Notes under the pieces: model-generated | Seen by the model: the letters and a program-made list of their open reading frames with translations, nothing else | What the model was told of the DNA's origin: nothing | Database searches by the model: none | From: JACVRN01 sp036389255 | Lineage (GTDB): Bacteria > Acidobacteriota > Blastocatellia > Pyrinomonadales > Pyrinomonadaceae | Direction: 5' to 3' | Length of the DNA: 64,000 nucleotides | NCBI GenBank assembly: GCA_036389255.1 | Contig: DASVQI010000004.1 | Coordinates: 62,001-126,000, forward strand | In this document: positions 52,491 to 59,964 of the stretch, piece after piece | Layout: every line of letters begins with the position of its first letter | Numbering within the stretch: position 1 is the stretch's first letter | Translations under genes and position numbers: made by a program

Positions 52491-53804
52491 ATGAGCATTT
52501 CCAAATACTTAAACCTGCGCCAGATGCGTGCACCCATCGTCGTGTACTTCGAGCATCTGACCAGCGAGTACAGCACCGTCAAGGCGCAGGTCGGGGACGC
52601 GGAAGACCTGACCACCTTAGACCATCTCAAAGACAGGATGGAAAAGGACGAGCTGTCGTGGAACGACCTTTATACCTTCGAGCTGATTCTGGCCAAGTAT
52701 CGTCCACGCGAACAACTGCGAAGTAAAGTGATTCAACTGCGCAACGATTACAGGAGCGTGGCGGGCCAGCAGGAGTACGACGAATACATAGCCTCCAAGC
52801 CGCAGAACCTGCTGGAGCCTCCAGACCCCAAGAACCCGCCCGACGCCAGCGAGGAAGAACTGTCGCTCCTGCTGCGCGAAGACATAAAGGACTTGCTGAG
52901 CCGCCTCTTCCTGCTATACGAAATCCTGCCTGTACGGGAGGCGGAGCTGAAGAGGTTGACGTGGCGGGCCGCAAAGATATGCCTGATTGCGATGGGAGTG
53001 CTCTTTATCTTCGTGATCGTGATGTTCTGGCTCGACTCCAGTCATGACACGAAGGAGATAATTCCCTCGCTGGCGATTTTCGTAGTGGTAATCGCAGGAG
53101 CTATGGGCGGCTTCGTCAGCGCCCTCCAGCGTATACAGAGGCAGCCTAGCGGGGGCGACTCTTTTTACAATCTGGCGCAACTGTACTACGCCTCTTACTC
53201 TGTCTTCATAGCGCCGATACCGGGCGCCATCTTTGCGATACTCCTTTACCTGATGTTTGCGGCACGCGTCTTACAGGGCAGCTTCTTCCCGGAGATCTAT
53301 ACTCCGCCCGCAGGCCATAATAATGGGACCGAGAAAAAGCAGACAAACAATCGCAGGGGCAACAGCGTCAATAACGCCAACAATACCAATGTCTCACCCG
53401 CCTCGAATACAGCGCCTCCGGCAACCACGGCTAACCCCAACAACGCGACTCCTAATGCATCGCCACCGAGCACAGCCCCTGATGCTGGAGCGAACGCCAA
53501 CGCCAAACAAGCTCAAGAGGGCTCTGCGGGAAATACGAAGGAGAATATGGGGACGGGCTCTGCGGATGAGTCCATGGATAAGTCTTCTGCGGAGCCGACT
53601 CCGACGCCCACCCCGCCATCTGAGACCCCGCCTGCTTACAGCATTGGGATAAGGGCTTTTCTGGCGGAGTCAGGGCCTGCCGAGGGCAAGGATTACGCCT
53701 TGCTCATGCTCTGGTGTTTCATAGCCGGCTTTGCCGAGCGCTTTGTACCGGACGCCCTTGATAGACTGGTTTCTCAAAAGGGTGCGTCAGGCAACAAAGC
53801 ATGA
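52491..53804 (+). CDS. Multi-spanning membrane protein with Asn/Thr/Pro-rich linker
   Basis: A 437-aa protein of no recognised family. Residues 1-155 are cytosolic, charged and helical. Spans lie at about 161-181, 190-211 and 234-260, and a possible fourth at 402-419. Between them residues 272-382 are low-complexity (NNANNTNVSPASNTAPPATT), probably extracytoplasmic. It has its own strong Shine-Dalgarno (AAGGAGA) and lies 91 bases after the SIR2 gene and 43 before the STAND gene. Its place between effector and switch genes suggests a membrane platform, pore or sensor; that is inference. Confidence 0.65.
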   Translation: MSISKYLNLRQMRAPIVVYFEHLTSEYSTVKAQVGDAEDLTTLDHLKDRMEKDELSWNDLYTFELILAKYRPREQLRSKVIQLRNDYRSVAGQQEYDEYIASKPQNLLEPPDPKNPPDASEEELSLLLREDIKDLLSRLFLLYEILPVREAELKRLTWRAAKICLIAMGVLFIFVIVMFWLDSSHDTKEIIPSLAIFVVVIAGAMGGFVSALQRIQRQPSGGDSFYNLAQLYYASYSVFIAPIPGAIFAILLYLMFAARVLQGSFFPEIYTPPAGHNNGTEKKQTNNRRGNSVNNANNTNVSPASNTAPPATTANPNNATPNASPPSTAPDAGANANAKQAQEGSAGNTKENMGTGSADESMDKSSAEPTPTPTPPSETPPAYSIGIRAFLAESGPAEGKDYALLMLWCFIAGFAERFVPDALDRLVSQKGASGNKA

Positions 53805-53847
53805 TGCGGAATGAGAGGACGTAGAAGGTTAAGGAGCGTTTCCGCTT

Positions 53848-56469
53848 TTGATTATGTCTAACGGCTTGCCAGAGGATTTCTGTCCCTACAAGGGGCTGCA
53901 ACCATACACGGAGGCAGACCGCGCCTTCTTCTTCGGGCGCGAGCGCGATGCCGAGATAATAGCGTCCAATCTCTACGCATCGCCCCTGACCGTGCTTTAT
54001 GGAGAGAGCGGCGTGGGCAAAAGCTCGGTGCTGTTGGCGGGCGTGGTGCCGCTTCTTCGCCAGACGCCGAACGTCGCGGTAGTCGTCTTTCGCCAGTGGC
54101 AGGACGCGCACTTCGCCCGTATGCTCAGGACGGAAATCCTCAAGGCCGTCAGAGAGGCTGCGGGTAAAGAGGCGGACGTGGATTCCGCTCTGCCTCTGGA
54201 TGAGTTCCTCATAGCCTGCAACCGCATTCTTCGTGGCCCAATCTTTTTCCTCTTCGACCAGTTCGAAGAGTTCTTTCTGTATCACGCTCCGTCCGGGGGA
54301 GCGGATGGCTTCGACGCGGAGTGGGCGCGCTCGGTCAATCGTCAGGAGGTTGACGCAAACTTTCTAATCTCACTCAGAGAGGACAGCCTCAGCCGCCTCG
54401 ACCGCTTTCGCGGCCGCATGCCGCAGCTCATGGGCAACATGCTCAGGCTGAAACATCTGGACGAAGCGGCGGGGCGCACCGCCATTCGCAAGCCTTTAGA
54501 GAAATATAACGAGCTGGCCGGGGGCGCGCAGCCGCCCGTGGAGATAGAAGACGCGCTGGTGCAAACGCTGCTCAGCGAGATACAGGCCGGGCGCGTCACG
54601 CTCGGAGCCGCAGGCGGTCAGGCGAATACGCAAGGCAGAGCCGAAAAAGGAGCGGAGCGCATAGAGACGCCTTTCCTGCAAATGGTCTTGACGCGCCTCT
54701 GGTACGAAGAGAGGAATGAGGACTCTCGCGTCATGAGACTGGAGACGCTCAACCGGCTCGGCGGCGCAGAGCGAATCATACGCACACATCTGGACAAGGT
54801 GATGGAGAAGCTCTCGGATTCAGAGAGGGACGTCGCCGCGCAGCTCTTTCGCTTTCTGGTCACACCCTCCGGCAGCAAGATAGCGCACACCACGAACGAC
54901 CTTATCTCTTACGCAGAGATGCCGCCTGAAAGTGTCGAGCCGGTGCTGAAGCTGCTCAGCTCGCCGGACGTTCGCATACTGCGTCCGATAGCTGCACCGC
55001 CGGGGCAGGCGGACGGCGTGCGTTACGAGATTTTTCACGACGTGCTGGCCCAAGCCGTGCTTGACTGGCGCACGCGCTACAATCAGGAGCAGAGAAGGCG
55101 CGCAGCAGAAAGAGAGCTTGCGGAGGAGCGGCAACGCTCGGAAGCCAAGCTAAGGGAGGCGCAAGCCCGCGCTCGCCGCCTGCGCTGGGGAGCCACGGGC
55201 TTAACCGTCATACTGCTTATCACGGCCCTGCTCTTAGCCATGGTGCTGCGGCAGCGAGGCGCGATTTTACAGGCGCAGGTTGACAGCCATTCGCGCGAGC
55301 TTGCCGCCTACAGCAAGGACAACTCCGACTACGACCCTGACTTGAGCCTGCTGCTGGCTATAGAGTCGGCGCGCATCAGCATGACTACGGAAGCCGTCGC
55401 CGCGCTCAAGAGGTCGCTCGTCGCGCAGCAAACCAGATTCGTGCTGCGCGGGCACGAGGCGGGCGTGCGTGCCGCGGCCTTCAGCCCCGACGGTAAATTC
55501 GTAGCGACCTCTAGCTGGGATAAGACCGCGCGTGTGTGGGAAGCCGCGACCGGTAAGAATGTGTCAGTCCTCTCCGGTCACGAAGGGCCTGTCCCCTACG
55601 TCGCGTTCAGCCGCGACGGACAATTCTTAGTCACTTCCGGCAGAGACGGGAAAGCGCTCATCTGGGCCGACTGGCAGACGAGCGCGCCGCGCGTAGCGGT
55701 CACACTATCGGAGAGCGCAGGGTTATGGAGCGCCGCTTTCAGCCCGGACGGTCGTTACATAGTCACGGCTGGCGATAAAATCCTACACCTATGGGAGTTG
55801 AAGCCCGACGGCGGAGCCCCAAAGATGCGACGCGAGTTTCCCATAGAATGGGATGTTTTCAACGCCGTCTTCAGCGAGGATGGCAGAGTCATAGCTGCGA
55901 GCGGGCAGAAGGGCGCGTTAGCCTTGCGATGGGAAGCCAGTAATCCGTATACCCTTGAGCTGTCGCCAAAAAACTCCGCCTACAGGGTGGCCTTCAGCCA
56001 CGATGGAAAGTACCTGAGCGCGCGTTGTGACGACAGCGTTGTCTGCATCTGGGAATGGAATAACGACAAGACCGTGGATGAGCCCATAAAGTTGTCAAAG
56101 TCAATGCTGGGGATTCGCGGCGCGGCCTTCAGCCCGGACGACCGGCTGGTGGCCACGGGGCAGGAGGACGGGACGATTCTACTTTGGAACTGGCGCGCGC
56201 CCGAGCCGGAAGTGCGCGCGAAACCGCACCTCTTGCTGGGCCACGTCGGAGAAAATTCCATGATTTACTCGCTGGCCTTCAGCCCGGACGGCCAGTCCTT
56301 TGTCTCTGCCAGCGAAGACAAGACGGCGCGCATCTGGAGCCTGCGCGCGCTTGAGCCGGAGGTGTTGGACAAGTTACCGCAGGATGAATTGCTGCGCTTT
56401 GCCGAGAGCCGCGTGGTTCGCCCCTTCACACAGCAGGAGCGCGAAAGATACCTGCACGATACGCATTGA
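53848..56469 (+). CDS. Membrane-anchored nSTAND1 NTPase with seven WD40 repeats
   Basis: An 873-aa signalling ATPase/GTPase. N-terminal signature CPYKGLQPYTEADRAFFFGRE, Walker A GESGVGKSS (52-60) and Walker B FFLFDQFEE (133-141) identify the nSTAND1 group. After a helical and coiled-coil region a hydrophobic span at about 449-469 (TGLTVILLITALLLAMVL) precedes seven WD40 repeats (about 531-845; for example LRGHEAGVRAAAFSPDG and SFVSASEDKTARIWSL), a complete propeller. STAND proteins act as ligand-triggered oligomerising switches. Start: TTG 53848 has AAGGAG 11 bases upstream; ATG 53854 is the alternative. It ends a co-directional four-gene set. Confidence 0.87.
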   Translation: MIMSNGLPEDFCPYKGLQPYTEADRAFFFGRERDAEIIASNLYASPLTVLYGESGVGKSSVLLAGVVPLLRQTPNVAVVVFRQWQDAHFARMLRTEILKAVREAAGKEADVDSALPLDEFLIACNRILRGPIFFLFDQFEEFFLYHAPSGGADGFDAEWARSVNRQEVDANFLISLREDSLSRLDRFRGRMPQLMGNMLRLKHLDEAAGRTAIRKPLEKYNELAGGAQPPVEIEDALVQTLLSEIQAGRVTLGAAGGQANTQGRAEKGAERIETPFLQMVLTRLWYEERNEDSRVMRLETLNRLGGAERIIRTHLDKVMEKLSDSERDVAAQLFRFLVTPSGSKIAHTTNDLISYAEMPPESVEPVLKLLSSPDVRILRPIAAPPGQADGVRYEIFHDVLAQAVLDWRTRYNQEQRRRAAERELAEERQRSEAKLREAQARARRLRWGATGLTVILLITALLLAMVLRQRGAILQAQVDSHSRELAAYSKDNSDYDPDLSLLLAIESARISMTTEAVAALKRSLVAQQTRFVLRGHEAGVRAAAFSPDGKFVATSSWDKTARVWEAATGKNVSVLSGHEGPVPYVAFSRDGQFLVTSGRDGKALIWADWQTSAPRVAVTLSESAGLWSAAFSPDGRYIVTAGDKILHLWELKPDGGAPKMRREFPIEWDVFNAVFSEDGRVIAASGQKGALALRWEASNPYTLELSPKNSAYRVAFSHDGKYLSARCDDSVVCIWEWNNDKTVDEPIKLSKSMLGIRGAAFSPDDRLVATGQEDGTILLWNWRAPEPEVRAKPHLLLGHVGENSMIYSLAFSPDGQSFVSASEDKTARIWSLRALEPEVLDKLPQDELLRFAESRVVRPFTQQERERYLHDTH

Positions 56470-56471
56470 CT

Positions 56472-56549
56472 ACAGCAAGACGGAGGTAAAGAGATTGATT
56501 CACCGGTTCATTGAGTCAATCTCTTTACCTCCGCCTTGCCTCTTGCTGT
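56472..56549. repeat. Long two-part hairpin containing dispersed repeat copy B
   Basis: CGGAGGTAAAGAGATTGA (56481-56498) pairs perfectly with 56516-56533; outer arms ACAGCAAGA (56472-56480) and TCTTGCTGT (56541-56549) add 9 bp after a 7-nt bulge. The centre 56494-56520 is the dispersed repeat also found near 7828 and 61210. It follows the STAND gene immediately. Confidence 0.7.
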
Positions 56550-56606
56550 TCTCGTGCGGGCGCGTGTACTATCGCAGGCCGTAGTCGGCTGTCCGGCCCT
56601 CTTGTC

Positions 56607-57395
56607 ATGAACATTCATCCAACAGCCCTAATCAGCAGACATTCAAAGATAGCAGATGATGTTCGCATAGGCCCGTATGTTATCGTCGAAGATGACGTGA
56701 CGATTGGCGCGGGCTGCGAGATAGGTTCACACGCGGTCATCAAGAGCCACACCATGCTCGGGAGCGGCAACCGCATCAGCGAGCATGCCGTTCTGGGCGG
56801 CTTGCCGCAGGACGTAAAGTTCAGGGGCGAGACAACCCGCCTCGTTATCGGTGACGACAATTTGATACGCGAGTTCGTGACCATACACCGCGCGGCCGGT
56901 GAAGGCGAAGCGACCCTCGTCGGCTCTCGAAACTTCCTGATGATAGGCGTTCACATCGCGCATAATTGTGTGATAGGCGATGATAACATCTTCGCCAACG
57001 GCGCTGCTCTGGCGGGCCACATCACGGTCGAAGACCACGTCTTTCTCTCGAACAACGCGGGCGCGCATCAATTCATACGCATGGGCCGCTATGCCATGGT
57101 CGGAGGCAAATCGAAAATAGTGCAGGACGTGCTGCCGTTCTTTACCACGGACGGGAACCCTGCGCGCGTGCGCGGCCTCAACAGCGTGGGGCTTCGCCGC
57201 GCAGGCTTTTCAACCGAAGCCCGCCGCGCTCTCAAAGAGGCGTATCAGCTTCTCTTTCGTCGCGGCCTGCCTCTACAGGAAGCGCTTCTGGAGATGGAGA
57301 GCAAGGGCGAAGAGCACGTACAGCATCTGGTCAACTTCATACGCGGCTCACAGCGCGGCTTTACGCGAGAAAGCAGGAGAGGGAACCGGGAATAG
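56607..57395 (+). CDS. lpxA: UDP-N-acetylglucosamine acyltransferase
   Basis: First step of lipid A biosynthesis: transfers 3-hydroxyacyl from ACP to UDP-GlcNAc. The 262-aa protein is a left-handed beta-helix of hexapeptide repeats with catalytic-type His in GVHIAHNCVIG (H116, H119), GGLPQDVKF and GAHQFIRMGRYAMVGG, and the helical C-terminus. ATG 56607 (MNIHPTALIS) gives the E. coli length; the open frame upstream lies in the hairpin. No strong Shine-Dalgarno is visible. lpxD follows after 51 bases; fabZ, often between them, is absent here. Confidence 0.95.
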   Translation: MNIHPTALISRHSKIADDVRIGPYVIVEDDVTIGAGCEIGSHAVIKSHTMLGSGNRISEHAVLGGLPQDVKFRGETTRLVIGDDNLIREFVTIHRAAGEGEATLVGSRNFLMIGVHIAHNCVIGDDNIFANGAALAGHITVEDHVFLSNNAGAHQFIRMGRYAMVGGKSKIVQDVLPFFTTDGNPARVRGLNSVGLRRAGFSTEARRALKEAYQLLFRRGLPLQEALLEMESKGEEHVQHLVNFIRGSQRGFTRESRRGNRE

Positions 57396-57446
57396 TAAAG
57401 AAAGAGAGCCGGGCTCTCTTTTCCTGTCCCTTAACTTATTTATTCT

Positions 57447-58505
57447 ATGAGCGAAGAAGGCAGAACAGTGGCGGAACTGGCGGCGCACGTCGGTGGCGCT
57501 CGCGTGCGCGGCGACGCGAGCGTGCGTGTCAGGCGGGTCGCCGCTCTGACGGACGCGGCTGAAGGCGATATTGCTTTTGTGGAAGATGTGCGACTGCTTG
57601 AAAGTGTAAATGCGACGCGCGCTTCCTGCGTCATCGTGCCGGAAGGAGCGCAACTGGATGCGTCTTGCCTGATGGAGACTGCGCGTCCCAAGCTTGCGTT
57701 CGCGCTCATAGCCGAACTGCTTCACCCGCAGAAGAAATTAGCGCCTTCGCGTCATCCTACGGCCATCGTGGCGGAGAGCGCACAGATTGGCGAGGGCGTT
57801 CACATAGGCCCATACGTCACAATTGGCGCGCGCGCGCGTGTCGGCGGCGGCACTATGATTTATGCCGGAGCGTCGCTCGGAGATGATGTGTCAGTCGGCA
57901 GCGACTCGGTGCTTCATCCGAAGGTGGTGCTTTACGACAACGTCACAATCGGCAGTCGAGTAGTGCTGCACGCGGGCGTGATAATCGGCGCGGACGGCTT
58001 CGGCTACGTGCCGGACGAAGAGAACCGCCGCCACAAGTTTCCTCAAATCGGGACGGTGCTGATAGAAGATGACGTGGAGATAGGAGCAGGCAGTTGCGTT
58101 GATAGAGGCGCGCTCGGAGCAACGCGCATAGGGCGCTGGACGAAGCTGGACAATCTGGTTCAAATAGCGCACAACGTCGAGATAGGCGAGCGCGTGGTGA
58201 TAGCCGCGCAGACCGGAATCTCCGGCAGCACAATCATAGAGGACGACGCCATCATCGGCGGGCAGGTCGGCATGGGCGACCATGCGAGAGTGCAACGCGG
58301 GGCCATCATTGGCTCAAAGGCAGGCATTTTGCCCGGCAAGATAGTGCGTTCGGGAAGCGTCGTGTGGGGCATCCCTGCGCGGCCATTGGACGAATACAAG
58401 CGTCTCAATGCTCACTGGGGAAGATTGCCTGAGACTCGCGCCGAAGTTGAACGCTTGCGGCAACAGATGAAAGAAGTCTTGGCTCGTCTGGAAGAGAAAG
58501 AATAG
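57447..58505 (+). CDS. lpxD: UDP-3-O-acylglucosamine N-acyltransferase
   Basis: Third step of lipid A biosynthesis: N-acylates UDP-3-O-acyl-glucosamine. The 352-aa protein has the N-terminal uridine-binding domain, a long hexapeptide beta-helix with IIGADGFGYVPD, the catalytic-type His in NLVQIAHNVEIG, and a C-terminal helix (ETRAEVERLRQQMKEVLARLEE). Co-directional with lpxA; lpxC is not in the window. Confidence 0.95.
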   Translation: MSEEGRTVAELAAHVGGARVRGDASVRVRRVAALTDAAEGDIAFVEDVRLLESVNATRASCVIVPEGAQLDASCLMETARPKLAFALIAELLHPQKKLAPSRHPTAIVAESAQIGEGVHIGPYVTIGARARVGGGTMIYAGASLGDDVSVGSDSVLHPKVVLYDNVTIGSRVVLHAGVIIGADGFGYVPDEENRRHKFPQIGTVLIEDDVEIGAGSCVDRGALGATRIGRWTKLDNLVQIAHNVEIGERVVIAAQTGISGSTIIEDDAIIGGQVGMGDHARVQRGAIIGSKAGILPGKIVRSGSVVWGIPARPLDEYKRLNAHWGRLPETRAEVERLRQQMKEVLARLEEKE

Positions 58506-58523
58506 GCGGCCTGCGGTCTAATC

Positions 58524-58811
58524 ATGCAGTTCTCTTTTGAAGTCGGCTTTCATGAAAAGCACCTGGTCAGCCTGAGCTACAATCAGATGGTAGGGCTGCT
58601 CAGCATCTCTGTGGACAACGCGGAGGTGATACGCGAGCAGCGCACCTTCTCGCTCTCTCTTGTCAGAAAGTATGAGTTCAGCGTGGGCACGGGCGAGCGC
58701 CACTCGGTCAGGATAGAGAAGGAGCGAAAGCTCCTGCTGGCGGGTGTCAGACCGCAGAAGTACCGCGTCTACGTGGACGGGCAGTTGATAAAAGAGTACG
58801 AAGGAATGTAA
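58524..58811 (+). CDS. Small beta-rich protein of unknown function
   Basis: A 95-aa protein predicted to be mostly beta-strands: FSFEVGFHEKHLVSLSYNQM, LLSISVDNAEVIRE, YEFSVGTGERHSVRIEKERK and KYRVYVDGQLIKEYEGM. It has no signal peptide. The strand pattern and the final VYVDGQ recall FAIM-like or other small beta-sandwiches, but I cannot assign it. It starts 18 bases after lpxD and is probably co-transcribed with it. It is followed by a dispersed repeat. Confidence 0.65.
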   Translation: MQFSFEVGFHEKHLVSLSYNQMVGLLSISVDNAEVIREQRTFSLSLVRKYEFSVGTGERHSVRIEKERKLLLAGVRPQKYRVYVDGQLIKEYEGM

Positions 58812-58856
58812 GAACGCGGGTTTACTAGTGTCCTAAATCCAATCCTCAGCGCTTCC

Positions 58857-58931
58857 TCTTGCGTCTCTCTGCGCCTCTGCGGTGAATGACTATAAAAGCT
58901 ACTCACCGCAGAGACGCAGAGAGACGCAGAG
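58857..58931. repeat. GCAGAGACGC-type dispersed repeat, copy 2
   Basis: 29-base arms 58857-58885 and 58903-58931 pair with two mismatches around a 17-nt loop; the right arm reads TCACCGCAGAGACGCAGAGA and on. Units of GCAGAGACGC recur within the arms. A diverged copy is at 28363-28445. Confidence 0.75.
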
Positions 58932-58989
58932 ATGAGCGCAGAGAGTTCTCAAATTATGGTACTGCCGAATGCTTAAGGAGCTGGATTCG

Positions 58990-59958
58990 ATGACGAGACT
59001 ATTACCGGCTTTCATACTGATTGCTGTCGCCGTCTTTGCGGCCTGTTCGGGCTCGGGCGCGGCTAACCGGAATGCCGGGACACAGCCGCCGGGCGCTTCC
59101 GCTTCAGAGACGCCGAAAACAGTTGAGCGAGAAGACGCCGAGTTACAGAGACAGATAGCGCAGATAGCTTCTGACGCGAAGGGACGCGTGGGCGTGCGCG
59201 CGCTTCTGCTTGAGACGGGCCAGTCAATTTCGCTCAACGCGAAAGAGCATTATCCCATGCAGAGCGTCTATAAGCTGCCGATAGGCATGGCCCTGCTCGA
59301 ACAGGTTGACGCGGGAAAGCTCCGTCTAGACCAGCGTGTGCGTATAGAGAAGAGCGACTATCTGAAGAAGGAGCAGCACAGCCCCATACGCGACAAGAAT
59401 CCCGAAGGCGTAGAGCTGAGTCTGGAAGAGGTGCTGCGCTTTGCCGTCTCGGAATCCGACGGCGTGGCTTCGGACGTGGTGCTGAGGCTCGCGGGCGGGG
59501 CCGAAGCCGTCATGAAGTATCTGAGCGCTCTTAAAGTCAACGAGATAATCGTGGCCAATTCCGAGCGGGAGATAGGACAGGATTGGGAAACGCAGTATCG
59601 CAACTGGGCCTCGCCGGAAGGGGCGCTCTCGCTGCTGAGGGCGATTCACGAGCGGCGCGGCCTCTCCGAAAAGAGCTACACGTTGCTGCTTAAATTCATG
59701 ACGGATTCCCCTACGGGCCCCAAGCGGCTCAAGGGACTCTTGCCCAAAGGCGCTGTGGTCGCGCATAAGACGGGAACGTCCAGCACAAACGCGAGCGGCA
59801 TCAGTGCTGCTACGAACGATGTAGGAATCATCACCCTGCCCAACGGGCGGCACGTAGCCATAGCTGTTTTTGTTTCCGACTCTCCCACAGACGAAGCCAC
59901 GCGCGAAGGAGTCATAGCCAAGATAGCCAAAGCCGTCTGGGACAAGTGGGGCGGCTAG
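58990..59958 (+). CDS. Class A beta-lactamase-like lipoprotein
   Basis: A 322-aa serine hydrolase. The signal peptide ends in lipobox FAAC (C19), so it is probably membrane-anchored. Motifs: nucleophile S92-x-x-K95 (MQSVYKLP), S156-D157-G158 where class A enzymes have SDN, an omega-loop Glu at E192 that may equal Glu166, and K260-T261-G262 (HKTGTSS). The flanking ESDGVASDVVLRLAGG and QYRNWASP resemble the PER/CepA-like subgroup. ATG 58990 has AAGGAG nine bases upstream; an upstream ATG at 58969 precedes that site and is rejected. It may hydrolyse beta-lactams or act on another substrate. Confidence 0.85.
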   Translation: MTRLLPAFILIAVAVFAACSGSGAANRNAGTQPPGASASETPKTVEREDAELQRQIAQIASDAKGRVGVRALLLETGQSISLNAKEHYPMQSVYKLPIGMALLEQVDAGKLRLDQRVRIEKSDYLKKEQHSPIRDKNPEGVELSLEEVLRFAVSESDGVASDVVLRLAGGAEAVMKYLSALKVNEIIVANSEREIGQDWETQYRNWASPEGALSLLRAIHERRGLSEKSYTLLLKFMTDSPTGPKRLKGLLPKGAVVAHKTGTSSTNASGISAATNDVGIITLPNGRHVAIAVFVSDSPTDEATREGVIAKIAKAVWDKWGG

Positions 59959-59964
59959 AGATAG

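Noticed and set aside
47843..56469. Recent horizontal transfer of the CHAT/SIR2/STAND locus
   Set aside because: Base composition and codon style (ATA use, GC level) look like the flanking genes, and there is no integrase, tRNA target or direct repeat at the borders. Transfer cannot be excluded but is not supported here.
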